Translations under genes and position numbers: made by a program
In this document: piece after piece, positions 23,735 to 37,029 of the stretch
How positions within the stretch are numbered: position 1 is the first letter of the stretch
How the letters are laid out: each line of letters begins with the position of its first letter
NCBI GenBank assembly: GCA_020002185.1
Contig: CM034533.1
Location: forward strand, 50,802,651 to 50,866,650
Length of the DNA: 64,000 nucleotides
Source: Paraescarpia echinospica
Taxonomy: Eukaryota; Annelida; Polychaeta; Sabellida; Siboglinidae
Reading direction: 5' to 3'
Notes under the pieces: generated by a model
Told to the model about the DNA's origin: nothing
The model's input: only the letters and a program-made list of their open reading frames with translations
Database searches by the model: none

Positions 23735-24396
23735 CACAATTACGATTAGTTCAAGCAACACAGTCCTTGTCCACATATTTTTGTTCATGTCAATCAAATA
23801 GTAGGCATACAACACTGTTTTACCTAATCAGATATATTTTCAATCAATTTTTTTATAGGTCAGCGTGACGCCAATGAAAAAAATGTTACTCTAATGACAC
23901 AAATGTGATGCTGATGACATGTGACGCTTTTTACAATTTACACAAATGCAGTGATGAATGTAAACAATACGGCGCAATAATGCGTTTCATTACAAAAACA
24001 AAACGGCTATCACTGTCACTATTTAAAAATGTAAGTTGTTATCTAGGCAGTATCCAGTAGGTTTGGGCAAGGATTTTCCGGTGAAATTGGCAGTATTCTC
24101 CGGACCTTTTTATTATATGTATTGAAATAACATTTGCACCACTAAAATGTCAATGTGTTTTCTGTTCACGTGTAAAATTCCGTTGTGATAACTATAAACT
24201 ATGAGTACAGTAGGCCACCAAAACAACCCATGAACCCACGATCAACTGGCCGTGTCGACATGTTGCCTGTGTGAAGATTCTATTTTCTTACGCTGGAGCT
24301 GAGCGCCTCCCTGCGCGTTCCGGTCAGGTCGAAAAACGAAGCATAAATCATGCTTTGTTCACAGAACTCGCGCGGTAATTTTAGTCCTATTCGGTT
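23735..24396. other. No recognised feature
   Basis: AT-rich, no supported gene. Confidence 0.3.
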
Positions 24397-27067
24397 AAGG
24401 CTTGGGTTAAAATGCAAATGCATTTGAAAATGTTGCGTTTGCACTTGCATTTGAGTTTCATTATCAAAAACATTTGCATTTACTTTTGAATGAGAAACAC
24501 TTGCTTTTGCATTGGAATGACAACACCAAGACACTTGCATTTGACTCGAAAACACTTGCATTTGAATGCCAAGACCAAAAACACTTGCATTTGCTTTGTA
24601 AGGCAAATACCATTTGCATTTGCGTCAAAAACATTTGCATTCGATTAAGACAGTCTAGTTGTCCGGATGTTTACTGGTGATTGGTCTAATTGTTTGGTGT
24701 CTGTACTTGTCCATCCTAATCAAGTATTGGGTAGACAGATTTAACAGGATGGACCTGACACTTATCTTGTGGCTGAGGTGAGACATATGATTCACCTTAT
24801 GAAATGCAATCAGTGAAGTTCTATTAGCCTTTTGAAATAATAATTAGTCTGAAACCAATCTCAAATACTGACTTCAATTTACTCGGAGAAGCCATTTCAT
24901 TTAGCAAATATGTATGATAATGTGCCATACCAAGGTGATGATGTACAATGCACTCAGAAATAACGCATTTACAGTGTGTTAATAGATAGTATAAGATCTA
25001 AAGACAGACGTAACATATTAGGTATGTATCCGCAATAACCATCCCTGTAAATTCTGATATCAAACTACATTAACTTGGTTTGTGAACTTATTTGAGCTAG
25101 ACTATAATATTTCTTGTATGGTTTTCTGGAGAGGTGTAGCACCGAGGATTATTGATAGGAGTGTTTCTGCTCTGTGTGTTCTTCTGTGTAGATGTCATTA
25201 ATATGTATGAATTTACGTGATATCCAGATATAGTGGGTGTGTATTAACTTTATTATGATAAAATGTGTATTATTACAACTAATTAAAAAACCAAAAGTAA
25301 GGTTCACATTTTTATTCGATATGAACTGTGAACTGTTCATGGTAAAATCATAAATAAAAAAAGACAGACAAATGTTTGACCGCATTTAAAAACACAAACA
25401 AGTACGCATTTATAAACACAAACAAGTACGCCCAGTAGTAGTAATTGTTATAGCATGGTTAAGTAATGATGTCATAATGTCATTGTTGCATAATTACCTG
25501 CAGTGAACACAAAATAAGTCAACGTGGGCAAAGAAAATGGTGAGCAGCCAAGATTAAGATATCTGATCTAAATATATACATTTTGTTTTACCCGGGTAAT
25601 TGGAATTGTCAGTGGAATCATCTGCATGGCAAAATTACACTAACAAAACAATTATGCAATGCACCCTATTTTTGTAGATTGCCAGGCAATTGTTTGAAAA
25701 ATGGCCATCTTTGGGACTCCACAGATTAAAACTTTCCAGAAGTTAGCGTTAATGCCAAAGCATCATAGCAGGTAGATAGGATTATTTTGTTTAATTCATG
25801 CAAATAGTCCGCCGTAACAAACGCGACGTTTTAATGGACGGAATTGATTAATGCTTTGCTATTCGTTAACGGCAAATCACTGATTAACAATTTTGTATCT
25901 GTGAATTGCAAATGGGTCAAGCACTGTATAGCATATTTTTCTCATTCTTACTTTTTGGGGAAATAGGGTGTGACAGACGCGACACAAGGGGACGGAATTT
26001 GTTTAACAGTTTTCCATAAATAAATTCTCTATGACTTATAATGTTTGTTAAATTTCGTTTTAGGAAGGGTTCTGTGGTAGAAATATATTTTTGATGTTCT
26101 TTTAGCTAATTTCCTTTTTTCAGAGAGACCCTAGTATATCTACCGCACAAAACTACTGAATTTTGTGAAAGAATGCCAGATTCTCACCTCATTAACTCGG
26201 CAATGGCTGGGAGTAGACAGTTAGTTGTCTTACCGAAACATACCTTGGGGTATACGTTCAATAAAATATAAAAGGAGGCCTCCAGATATTCCTATATTTT
26301 TTAGCTCTCAAATGCTGTCGTCAAAAGTGTATACATTTTTATACCAAAACGCTCCATTTTTAGGTCTTCGAATTGCTACAGAAGAGGCATATCTTGATGA
26401 AACTTATTAAAGTTGTCTTTCTTGACAGAGAAGTCCATACTTTATCCTTAACAAAAAATTATCGTGGGATATTCATTTTAACAACAGAATGGCAAAGTTA
26501 AAAACTTTAGATATTAAAAGTGTTCCATTTTAGTGACTTTAATCATATGTGTAATACTACAACAGTTACAAAAGGGGAACATAAACTGTCAAAATTAGAT
26601 TAGCATTGGCTAGTGAACATAATAATACAACCTTTTATAGATTTACAAATTATTCATGTAATATAACATAATGTATGCCTGTTATATGTAGGATACAGGA
26701 ATCGCCAGACACAGAATAAAACGAGTCACACGCAGATGCTACACCGATATCAGTTGAATACGCAGATTGTCAAAACAACACTTATTATACTGATTACTGA
26801 ACCATGAAAGTATCGATATTTTAATTTGCTCTAATGCGTTCATGTGTGGGTGCACTGGCATAATTTAAAACACTTGTATTTGCATATGTTCAACCGTTTG
26901 ATTTGCTTATTTCAAAATACTTGCATATGCATTTGAATCACGTGAATAACTTGCATTTGTATAATCTCAAACACTTGCATATCATCGCGCTTTTATTTGC
27001 ATTTGCATTTAAATCCATTCAAAGATTTGCATTTAAATGAGCTCACTCGCTTTTGAACCCAAGCCTG
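24397..27067. mobile_element. hAT-like element with TTTGCATTTG subterminal word arrays
   Basis: The left end reads AAGGCTTGGGTTAAAATGCA and the right end, inverted, CAGGCTTGGGTTCAAAAGCG. The CA/G...TGGG tip is typical of hAT inverted repeats. Both ends carry arrays of ACTTGCATTTG/TTTGCATTTG words, the left at 24411-24650 and the right at 26860-27040. The interior has no recognisable transposase, so it is non-autonomous or decayed. The flanking 8-mers (ATTCGGTT and GTTCAATC) agree at only 4 of 8 positions, so the target duplication is not confirmed. Confidence 0.65.
25195..25520 (-). mobile_element. Retroelement 3' end, family R, copy 1
   Basis: Homologous to 27440-27680 and 32085-32390. Read on the minus strand, it has two ~24 bp units containing GCGTACTTGTTTGTGTTTA, then CATGAACAGTTCACAGTTCA, and ends AATAAAGTTAATACACACCC. 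That is a polyadenylation-like hexamer followed by a CA-type tail. Lies inside the hAT-like element. Confidence 0.6.
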
Positions 27068-27185
27068 GTTCAATCAGAATAAAACAGTGGCAACAAATGG
27101 TGCCTCCCTCCCCCCGACACATTACTTGTTTTCTATCGGAGCCAATTGAACCCGTTTTATTACCGTGCAGTTTGACAATAGCTTG

Positions 27186-27219
<34 letters not shown>

Positions 27220-27231
27220 TGTGTGTGTGTA

Positions 27232-27288
<57 letters not shown>
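27186..27288. repeat. (GT)n followed by (GA)n
   Basis: GT run with two interruptions to about 27248, then pure GA to 27288. Confidence 0.97.
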
Positions 27289-27289
<1 letters not shown>

Positions 27290-27439
27290 TGCGACTACGG
27301 TTTCGTCATATAGTTAGTACGCCTGTAGGGAAATTAATTTCAATAAATTATATTATTTAGAATTTTATAAAAACGTCATGACTTGTTTTAATAATGCGCC
27401 GTCGCTCAAAGGTTGGCCAACCAAGGACGGATATTAAGT

Positions 27440-27680
27440 AAGCCTGACGTCTATGATTATGTGTGTGTATGTGTGTGTACATATATATATATATTAACTT
27501 TATTTCATTAAATGTGTATTGTTGCATATAATTTAGAAAACCAAAACTTAAGTTCACATTTTCATTCGATATGAACTGTGAACTGTTCATGGTAAAATAA
27601 AATAATACAAAAGGAAACATGTTTGAGCGCATTTACAAACACAAACAAGTACGCATTTACAAACGCAAATTAACAGGGGC
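27440..27680 (-). mobile_element. Retroelement 3' end, family R, copy 2
   Basis: Same features as the 25195-25520 copy: tandem GCGTACTTGTTTGTG units, a paired AACTGTGAACTGTTCATGG motif on the + strand, and an AATAAAGTTAATATATATAT..ACACAC tail. Confidence 0.6.
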
Positions 27681-28034
27681 AACAGCAAAAATGTTTTTCT
27701 CGCTTTGATTGCTGCAAACTGGTCAATAATTTGTTGGAATTTTATACGTTTGAAAGTCGCCCTCTTTACTTGTTTATACATAAACAATTATTTTATTTTA
27801 GCATTACATAAATCATAATCAATGGCGGCGGAGCCAATTAAGGCTGTGACCAGTTGAGTTAAATATTTATTAATAATAATGTAAGATTAAGTAATGATTA
27901 AGTGAACTGGTCGCAGGCAACCTACAATAAGTATTACAAAACAATGTATTGATTTGACGTGTAGCATGCTGATTACGTTACTGTAATTAATAGAACATTA
28001 CACGCAAAATGTAACAACATTAGAATTAATAATA

Positions 28035-28940
28035 ATAATAATAATAAACATTGTTTATTCACGATAACCTTATAAAATATACATTTTATCTTCCTAAGGG
28101 TCGTGATTATAAAATATTAGAGTACAAGTAAATGTTATTTAAATGCTAAACAAATTATTTAAATAAAATAGTATATTTTATAATGTAGTTAAGATATACT
28201 TAAATACATATTACAATTTAGAAATTAGAATTGCATAAATAACATTTGTAAAACATATAGCATCAATAAATAAAATAAAAAGTGCTGTGTTAAAATGTTC
28301 ATTACGTTGTTTGTCCATGTTGTCTAATTAAACACGTTCTGCAAATATGCTCTCTTAAACGCACTTAGAGAGCTGCATTTTCTTATTTCTGGATTTAAAG
28401 TATTCCATATTTGTGCGCCATTAACAGCTATAGAGTTCTTGAAGATGTTTGTTCGTGCTCTTGGAACATACAAGTCCCCTCTTGTATTTGACCGTGTTGT
28501 TCTTGTCGAAACGTTCGAGACAGATTTGAATAGCGCACACATGTAGTCAGGAGCCAGTCCTTTTACTGCCTTGAACACCAATTGAGATTGTCTGTATTTC
28601 ACGCGCTCTGGTAGTGGCAGCCAGTTTAGTTGTTTCAATAGTGGAGCACTTGGAGCTCTGTATTCAGAGTCTGTTATGATTCTGGCAGCACGTCTTTGTA
28701 GTTTGTAGATGCGTTCTGATGAATTTGCATTGCCCCAGAGTGTGCTGCAATAGTCCATGTGTGGTAGAACGTAGCTGTTGTAAAACGTCTTCCGTGTTTG
28801 GTATGGAAGATATTTCTTTATTCTGCAGAGAAGTGCGAGGTTTCCGGCAATCGTGTTGTGTGTCTTGTGCACATGGGCGTTCCATGTGAGGAAATTATCT
28901 ACCTGAAGCCCGAGTAGCCTCTCACTTTCGTGATTAAATT
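28035..28940 (-). pseudogene. 5'-truncated LINE, intact C-terminal frame
   Basis: The minus-strand frame is open from about 28938 (ESERLLGLQVDNFLTWN) through MHKTHNTIAG at 28872 to a stop at 28324, about 200 codons. It contains YNSYVLPHMDYCSTLWG, RAARIITDSEYRAPS, LNWLPLPERVKYRQ and a final WNTLNPEIRKCSSLSAFKR. This is the C-terminal region after the reverse transcriptase in CR1/Rex/Jockey-type elements. The 3' end has AATAAACAATG and a (TTA)n tail at about 28028-28055. The RT domain is missing through 5' truncation. The frame has no internal stop, so the insertion is relatively young. Confidence 0.85.
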
Positions 28941-29170
28941 AAATAGTAAATGTTCACAACAACAACAACATAAGTAGCGTAGCAAACAAAACAAAAATAA
29001 AAACGTGACTATGCTAAGCTGCCGCAATGGTATCATATATATCTACCTAAATAGAAATAACAATAGATACACACATACGTCAGCCATTTCGAGATTAATT
29101 AAGTTTTCAATAAAACCCCATACCCGCTTAAAAAATTTACCTTTAATGATGTTATAATTTGTTTAAAGTG

Positions 29171-29695
29171 GGTTTATTTTGTATAACAGGTGGAATTGTC
29201 CTCCAGATCATCGGAATTTTACATAGCAGACTATTTAAAGATCTTACAGTTGAACAGATGAAAGGACGTATATCTGTAGTTTTCTTGTCTTATGAATGTG
29301 TATGTCATAGTTAAATGTAAAAATATTATATAAAGAATGTGGTAGGGACCCTTGGACATCATTATACATAACTTCTCCAACTTAAATTTGATAAGTATCA
29401 TTCAATTTTATAAATGTTAAGCATGTAAAGAGGGGGTGTGGGTGCTCCCAATAGTTTGCCTTAAGAATGGAACGAACTGTTTTTTGCATAACGAATTATT
29501 TCATCATATGGGTTTTGTAAATAGATCCCCACAAGATGCTTCCGTATGTCAAGTAGGCGGAGTTCAAATAACACACATAATACATGTATGTCAAATTATA
29601 ATTTTAAATAGTACAACTAATAGACTTATGGTAGACATGGTATGTAATTGCAAATAAAATAGGGGTCAGGAGTATTCCTTTAAGAGGAAGTGTTA

Positions 29696-29696
<1 letters not shown>
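29171..29696. other. No recognised feature
   Basis: AT-rich, nothing supported. Confidence 0.3.
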
Positions 29697-29783
<87 letters not shown>

Positions 29784-29855
29784 ATATGTGTGTGGGTGGG
29801 TGTGTGTGTGCATGCGTGCGTGTGTGCATGAGTGTGAATATGTGTGTAGTCAGAA
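29697..29855. repeat. (TG)n microsatellite with degenerate flank
   Basis: Pure TG to 29776, then GCGC, GGTGGG and TGTGCATG units. Confidence 0.97.
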
Positions 29856-30300
29856 CGGAAAGATTTGTGTCAGGCAAGTAGGTCTAACCAACTAACACGA
29901 CAGCATCAGCGAACAAAATAGTGAAGGCAGTGTGAACATAATTACTGTTATGGCCAACGTATCTGAGTAATGAATGTGAGTAATGTTCTATAGAAATCTC
30001 TATTTTATGTTTGGCAAATTCGATGCGGGGCACAGAAATGTGTTCGCCGTCGAAGCTACAGTCAGTGTACAGGCCGCTCGGTTTATACGCGGTTTATAAA
30101 GTAGTGTGGTGTGACATGCTTACACGATTATGGTATGTGTCGTTTAGGAACTGTCTTGTACTGTATAAAGTAGACAACTGGTTACCAGTTCTGTACTTAA
30201 TTTTGTATACGTATATAGCAATTTTGTCTAGTGCGTGTTACATAATAATTCTGTAAAAAAAATAAGTTTAACATATTTAGCAAATCCTTGTAAACTGTGT
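29856..30300. other. No recognised feature
   Basis: Short frames only. Confidence 0.3.
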
Positions 30301-31560
30301 GTATTAAGACTATATCGGGAAAGATATTACGTAAAAGTGGCACATTATGTCTTTGTGTAAGTATTGATAGTAAAAAATTTAATTATTGTAATATAAGGAT
30401 GTTATCTACTTTTAACTTGCTGAGTTTCTTGTGAAGTGGCTCGGTGTGGGAATTATAACTACATAAGATAATAATTATCAAGGCTTTCTTTTGAAGTTTT
30501 ATTATTCTATTTGATTGACGCCTCATGTCATGATACAATAATTAATGTGTGGCATAATTAAGGAATAGTATAATATTATTTTATTTGAAGAGACAAGACA
30601 TGTTTAAATTAATTTCAAATACAAATATTTTAGAACAAGCATTTCAAATTTGAATCAATAATTAAATCTAAGAAGTTAAATTCCTTAACTTGTTCAATAT
30701 ATATATTGTCTATCTTCAGAGTAAATGTATGTATATTTTCTTTGCCTTTTGAAATGTCATGTATTTAAATTTAGCTACAGTTAGTGATAATTTATTTTAT
30801 TTTAAGTCATTCATTTATTTTTAGAGGTTCTTCATTTATTAAAGATTCTACATTGTCGTCATGGATAATATGAGGTCATAGGATTGAGCTTTGTGGTACA
30901 CTTGTTGTTATTGATAACATATTTGGTTTTATATTGTCAATTTCAGTATATTGTTTACAATTTTTAGGTAGCTGCTGAATAAGTTCAGATTTGATCCATG
31001 TATACCGTAATATTTTAATATTTCTATTAAAACTAAATGGTCAATAGTATCAAAGGCTTTGGAAAGGTCTAAATAAATGTTTATGGGTATTTCATCCTGA
31101 TCCAATTTGGTTATTCTATCTATTAATTCTAGTGCCGCATATTCAGTTGAATGTTTAGGTCAGAAACCATACAAAAGGCAAACAAAGCTTAGAGTCTTTT
31201 ACGTATGATGACAATAGGTACTTTTGAAATAGCTGGTAAAAGAGGTATGGGCCTATAATTTTTGAATATTGTTGGCTCACCTTTTTATAAATTGGATTTA
31301 CCTTGGATATTTTTAGTTTATCACGAAATATTATTGTGGTTGAAACTTGATTTGTTAATCAAAATTAAAGATTTAGATAGTGCAGGTTCAAGCATTTTTT
31401 TTTTGCAATTTGGTGGAGAAAGCATCATATCCACAGATCAGTTACTTTTGTTGGGTAGATTATTTATTATCATCGTTATAGTATCTTCTTCAACATATTT
31501 AAATGGAAAGTCACAGTCTATTATTTTGATTAGATAATATGAAGGATCATGAATGCCTTT
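30301..31560 (-). pseudogene. Decayed LINE reverse transcriptase and C-terminus
   Basis: On the minus strand, fragments read [20 protein letters not shown] (31041-31085 region), YGIHGSNLNLF, SVPQSSIL, DDNVESLINE, and then LQKKALIIIILCSYNSHTEPLHKKLSKLKVDNIL near 30400-30520 in separate pieces. The order matches a CR1/Jockey-like RT and C-terminus. The catalytic DD block appears to be deleted between PQxSIL and the DDNVE segment. Many stops are present. Confidence 0.75.
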
Positions 31561-32084
31561 GCATTTGGTATCATTTGCCAGATTACTACCTATATGAATA
31601 AAAAAAGTGTGTTTTCCATTGAGGTGATGTTGTCCCATATAGACGTTTACAAATACGTAAGGATTAATTCGGCGCCGGAATTAGGCGTGTGCATATTAGC
31701 TCTCACTTATCCTATCTTCTTCAAAATGAACTTCTTCACAGCACGACACATCTTGTTGCCATACATTTAGAACCTAAATCAGCATCATGTACAGACCCAT
31801 TAGCAATATTTAACTGATAGTAATAATTGCTGTTTCACTTGCAATCAGACGTGTGTGTATTTTAGTGTTTTGTGCGTATCAATACAAAAATGATCGCCCG
31901 ATGGCTATAATATAGGTACACACAACAACGCCTTAAGAAAAAACACATATCCTCAATTGCGGAAGTTTGGCAGATTGTTGTTTTGAAATGGATACATGGT
32001 GATAAATTAATTATTACCACCATCCACACCACCATACTTTGTTAATCATGCCAGTTGCATTAAACCACTGACAATACAAAACGT
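31561..32084. other. No recognised feature
   Basis: A 73-codon frame at 31549-31770 has no recognisable domain. Confidence 0.3.
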
Positions 32085-33015
32085 GTGTGTGTGTGTTTTT
32101 GTGCGTGTGTGTGTGCGTGTATGTGTGTATTAACTGTATTTGATGAAATATGTATTATTGCAAATAATTTAGAAAACCAAAACTAAATTTGTATTCCATA
32201 TAAACTGTGAACTGTGCATGGCAAAATCATAAATGAATAAAAAACGTAAACTATTTGAGCTCATTTACAAACACAAACAAGTACGCATTTACAAATACAA
32301 ACAAGTACGCGCAGTAGTAGTAATTTATACAGTCATAATGTCATAGCGTCATTGCCATCAAATAATACACAATGACTGCCATTTGCAGGTGGCAAATTAA
32401 AATATAAAAACCTTTATATCCCATATAATTTTTAATATAGAATGGCTTTCACGTTTGCTATGTTATAAGATAATGTAATATACTAGTGAAAACATTGTGT
32501 CACGAATGTCTTAGGTATGAGTAAGTATGAGTGTCTTACCTATCTGATCTATGTAACAAAATGTCGAATCATGTATAGATAGATAGAATTTATTTTCGGA
32601 ATTGTATATATCATACATACAAATAAACGTACACAATATATAGAACAATCGATAAGATGATATACAATTCCGGGTTGACCGCGGAGCTAATTAAGGCTGT
32701 AACCAGTTGATTTCAATTATACCAATGTAGGATTAACTAATGATTATGTGAACTGGTCGTTGTCATCTCCCAAATAACAATTATAAACAATGTACTGATT
32801 TCTCGTGTAGCGTGTTGATTAAGATGCTATAATTAATAGAACATATTAATAAAATGTAACAACAGTAATATTAACTAATAATTGTTCGCTTGATGTAGAG
32901 TAGAGTAAACAAACATGTGGTGATGCCCAGCTCCGGCAATGTTATCATACCATAATAGAATAAAAAACCATACCCCCTTACAACATTTGCCTATAATGAT
33001 AATTATAAAACTATA
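32085..33015 (-). repeat. Segmental duplication copy 2, with retroelement 3' end family R, copy 3
   Basis: Begins with a GT run and the same AATACAGTTAATACACACA tail (minus strand) and tandem GCGTACTTGTTTGTG units as the other two family R copies. It then continues co-linearly with 27830-29140. It lacks the LINE, but carries its own ~250 bp extra block at about 32400-32645. Confidence 0.65.
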
Positions 33016-33969
33016 TAGCATACTTCGCATATGGTGTCATATTGACGTCAGTATTTCGCTTAGTTATTTCGTATGTCACATTATAGCATAAATGATAGTA
33101 TACTGGTCATGTAGTTGGTATCACTGCAGACTTGGTCTAAACATGTTTAATAAAATATGAACAATGGTTAGATTTATATAGCTATCCGGATAAGCTACTG
33201 ATAGTCAACGGGATGCATTATTATGAAGCTTGACATGAGAGGCTTACGTTTGCTTAAATGGGATTTGTATTTAATTTCATTTAACATTTGTTTGTGTACC
33301 ATCAATTTTGACCTGGACCATAAAATGTAGTTTCAATGTGGAATGTCTGACCCGTCAACTCATATGTGGAACCCTGCTCGTTGATGAAATTATAACATAA
33401 TTATGTTGAATGAACAGGACCTGGGACAGACAAGTCGTCTACGCATAAAATGCATAAAATATGATATTGTGCAATGTAGATTAAATGTTTTTAAACGTAC
33501 ACTACTGAAGAGAGACCAACAAAACCTGATCGATTTGTACATGACAATGTAATAATATACTATGAAGACACTTCCCACTACGTAAGACAAACCCCTTGCC
33601 GACATTTCCGATGTAATTACGAATATTCCATGTCACCTATCATTATGTGTCAACTCTGCCGCGCTGGTTACCGACCGAGACACCGTTCCGGACAGGCCAC
33701 CACAATTTCTCACCAATAGTATTATATGCTTCGGTGAGCCGCGCCATTATTGACACAATATGACGTTTGCTTTTTAATTCATAATACAGAAGGTAAAACA
33801 CAGCAAATGCATGTAGAAAATGATATTGAAACACTTGTCACTAAGTCAATGACAGTGCAATGGTTTCTGAACGGAGATGATCTGGTTCGATTACCTTGTT
33901 AGCATTCGAGACCTAGCAATGTTGCTCCACTCATAGTAGGCTTACTTAACACACACCTTCACAAATATT
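33016..33969. other. No recognised feature
   Basis: AT-rich; no supported gene. Confidence 0.3.
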
Positions 33970-34260
33970 CAGGATTGCTGCCATTTCCAGGTGGCAATCG
34001 ACGCTCTTTAGAACTACTTGTAACATGGAGTATATTCGGGCACGTGCTCCGTATGACACCCGATGCACTCGCCCAGCGAGCGATCGACAACTATTTCGTG
34101 GAAACAGGGGTCACGGCAATCAACAGCGTTGAGCGCGGACCTGAGACGCATCGGTCTACACTACGTTGCCTCGCCGACCTCGACGCTCTGCATGCATTCG
34201 ACCGTGAACAGAGGCGAGAGTTCGGGCGGGATATTTCCATCTTAAGCTACGATTCCATAT
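33970..34260 (+). pseudogene. Relic of a LINE C-terminus
   Basis: The frame contains FGHVLRMTPDALAQRAIDNY, RGPETHRSTL and DLDALHAFDREQRREFGRDI. This follows the tail consensus of a LINE lineage (WFGHVLRMPxDxPAQxAxDxYF ... RGRPRTTL ... DLxxLRxLAxDRxxWR). About 90 residues, open but 5'-truncated, with substitutions at conserved positions such as RGRP to RGPE. Confidence 0.65.
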
Positions 34261-37029
34261 GTACGGATACGGCATGCGGATGCGGTATGTGACAAAACAA
34301 TGAATATAGTGCCCGGTGGAAATTAACATAAATAATTCCAAATGTACACCGGCGGATCAGTTTTGTTGTGCGGGTGCGGTTACGGCAAATTGAATCGCTC
34401 CGTGTAGCGATTGGAATCGTATCCGCACACGAATCGAATAGGAAATTCCCAGTAGTGACGTCTCTACAGAGGTATTCCCCATTCTGCAGGCGTTTCCGCA
34501 CACCTTTCCGTACATATGGAATCATGGCTTTAGACAAAACGAGGACAATGCAGGTAACTGGCAAACTCTCATGCAAGCAGATGCATCAAAAGACAGGGTA
34601 ACCAGGCCGACATGCATAGTAGGCCTACGAGCAGTTGCGTGAATGCACTAATCAAGCCTGTTCATTCAGTCGTGCATCAGGTGTTTTGGAAACGTTGTGT
34701 CTGTTGTGCGTATGAAGCACACGACACTCGTGGAGTCGGGCGCAAAAGCAAAATTAGTATAATATACGTACACACACGCGCGCACGCACCCACGCACGCA
34801 CACACAATATATATCCTTGATGACAAACATGTATCTACTATTCCGGTGTGGAGGGTTTTGTACCGAAGTATCTTTCTCTAGAGTTAGTGAGTCCACTACA
34901 TGCTACACATTTACCCCCGGCGTGGGGTATTTTATTAGACACCAAGCAGAAGGGGCCAACGGTTTATAGTATCCCTTCCGAAAGACACACGCAACGTGGA
35001 GTCAACGAAATTACCAAAGTTTAGTAACGACGGTTTGTTGTATTCGAACCCCGATCCCCTCGATCGACCGATCCTCGATTTCAATTATCTGTTTTCTTCT
35101 TTACCCTCACTGACGTTGCCCTGCTCTCTCCACCAACTGGCTCCATTCCCCTCTATCTTCTCTATCTTTCGCTCTCGTTCTCCACGCCTTTCCCAATCCT
35201 TCTAAATTTTTCTTTACACAGTCCTCCCATCGCAGTTTAGCTCTTCACATGTGTTTGTGTGTGTGCGTGCGTGTGCGCGTGTGCTCATCAATATTTACAA
35301 ATATTCGACCCTCCTGAGACACTAGTTGTGAATAGCTTTTATATGTGGAAGATGGGATATACATGGTAGGGAAGATATCGAGGGGTAGATAGACTGGTAC
35401 ACCGGCACAGTCTTTCATAAACACCGAGGCCAAGATAACTTATCTTATACACGTTAATATAGACTGCAAACGAAATAATATCCCATTGTTGACCCACGTA
35501 CTAGATTACAATAGTTGTATTTTTTTTATTACAAAATGTAACATTATACGACAGAACCCCGACGGCAATATCATGGAATGCATGCAACAAATCACGTATT
35601 TCAGTTTTCGTTTTTGCGAGCCAGTGCGTTGTATAATGTGACAACTGTTGCGGAACGACTGAACGCTACATAAGGAAGTCGACGGCCGCACAACGTCATT
35701 CCGGCAGCACTTGCTCCTGTCTGCAGGGAACACGTTTCGTTTATTGAGTCGCAAGTCAACATCCATCTATCTATCTAATCGACACAATCAGCAGGAAGTT
35801 CTCCAACTTTCGGGGTAAGTTTGACTGGTTTTACGAAATATAAAAGTGTTGGCCTTCCGCTATACTACGGTTGCGTTGCTGACTTTACCGCTAAGACAGT
35901 CGTGTCAATAGGTACAAAAACCGAAATAGAGTTTTTAACTTTACCAACTCAATACTATTTATATGCTTCTACTGACCCCTGTAGGCAGTCAGTAAAGCAT
36001 TGCTGTCGTATACACACACTGTTGGTTCGGCGGCTCATTCACGCGACCGGAAAGCAGCTGCAACAGCAGGGAATAATATGATGAGTTAGAGAAACCACCA
36101 AAGCGTGTGTTCACGACAGGATACACATTTACTTATGACCAATGGCATTTAGTGTCGCTTCCGAAAGACCCAAGTGTGCGACGTTAAGTGAATGAAACTG
36201 CCTAAGTTTCGAATCCGTGATAGGTATATACAAACAAATTCAAGCCTACAGTCTTTTCAAAATGTCGCCTGCGTTGTCGGCGTTCATATTAAACTCATCG
36301 TTCTTGTCATGGATGTATTTCTGAAAGGCTGCTGTATTACATTACGTTAGCTACTTTTCCACTATACTAAATAGTTGTGCACGAAATATAGACGCATTTA
36401 TACTTATGTGGAACATCAATGTTCATGCAGACTTGAGAATGAACCGCAAAAGTTAACTGACGTCAATGTTTTGAGCTTAAACGGGGCAGTTAGTTGAAAC
36501 TGTTATTATTAATGTTGGCAAAACACTTCAGATTAGTATAACAATTAAATAAGAACATAGTAATAAGGCAACTGTTTAACGATGTGCGATTTGGACCAGT
36601 AGTTATATCCATGTTCTGGCCATATAAACCGAAAGGTATTGATTTGCAAGTTTTTTTTCGAACGTCTTCTCGTGTGCAATTTGGGTATGGTCACATACAG
36701 CTTCGAAGGTCATGATATAATGTAGATAGAACTAAGTCAAGCACGGCTGTAGAACCAGCATATGTCAGGCTTTCATTGGTACCTTACCTATATGTATCGG
36801 TGGTGGCTATGCGCCCTTTTTACTTGTAATATTGAAACAGTTTAGTTTCACTCGACGGAAAACAACATAGGTGTGATTTGAGGGTGTTCCACTTCCGGTG
36901 TAAATTCTGAAATATCTACCAAGTAGAATTTTATAAGAAACGGATATTCGTATTGTTTACCCCCGAAACCACCCTCAGACCTTGTAGCAAATATATAATG
37001 TAAATAAAACCCTCCTGGCTCTTAGACTA
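34261..37029. other. Long stretch without a recognised gene
   Basis: Contains a short CACGCGCGCACG tract at 34770-34805 and a GTGTGTGCGTGCG tract at 35250-35285. Several 60-109 codon frames occur on both strands, none with a recognisable domain or convincing splice pair. Tiny undetected exons cannot be excluded. Confidence 0.35.

Larger units (their letters stand above)
27430..29170 (-). repeat. Segmental duplication copy 1, interrupted by a LINE
   Basis: Pieces at 27440-27680, 27830-28020 and 28960-29140 align in order with 32085-32390, 32650-32885 and 32885-33010. Shared blocks include GCGGAGC.AATTAAGGCTGT, GTGAACTGGTCG, ATTAATAGAACAT, ATGTAACAACA, GGCAATGTTATCATA-like bases and AAACCATACCC. 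The LINE at about 28035-28940 is present only in this copy. Confidence 0.65.

Noticed and set aside
24280..24606. 108-codon minus-strand frame rich in QMQV/SNAKAS
   Set aside because: Lies on the TTTGCATTTG word array at the hAT-like element's end.
34247..34576. 109-codon minus-strand frame
   Set aside because: Overlaps a LINE relic on the other strand and has no recognisable domain.
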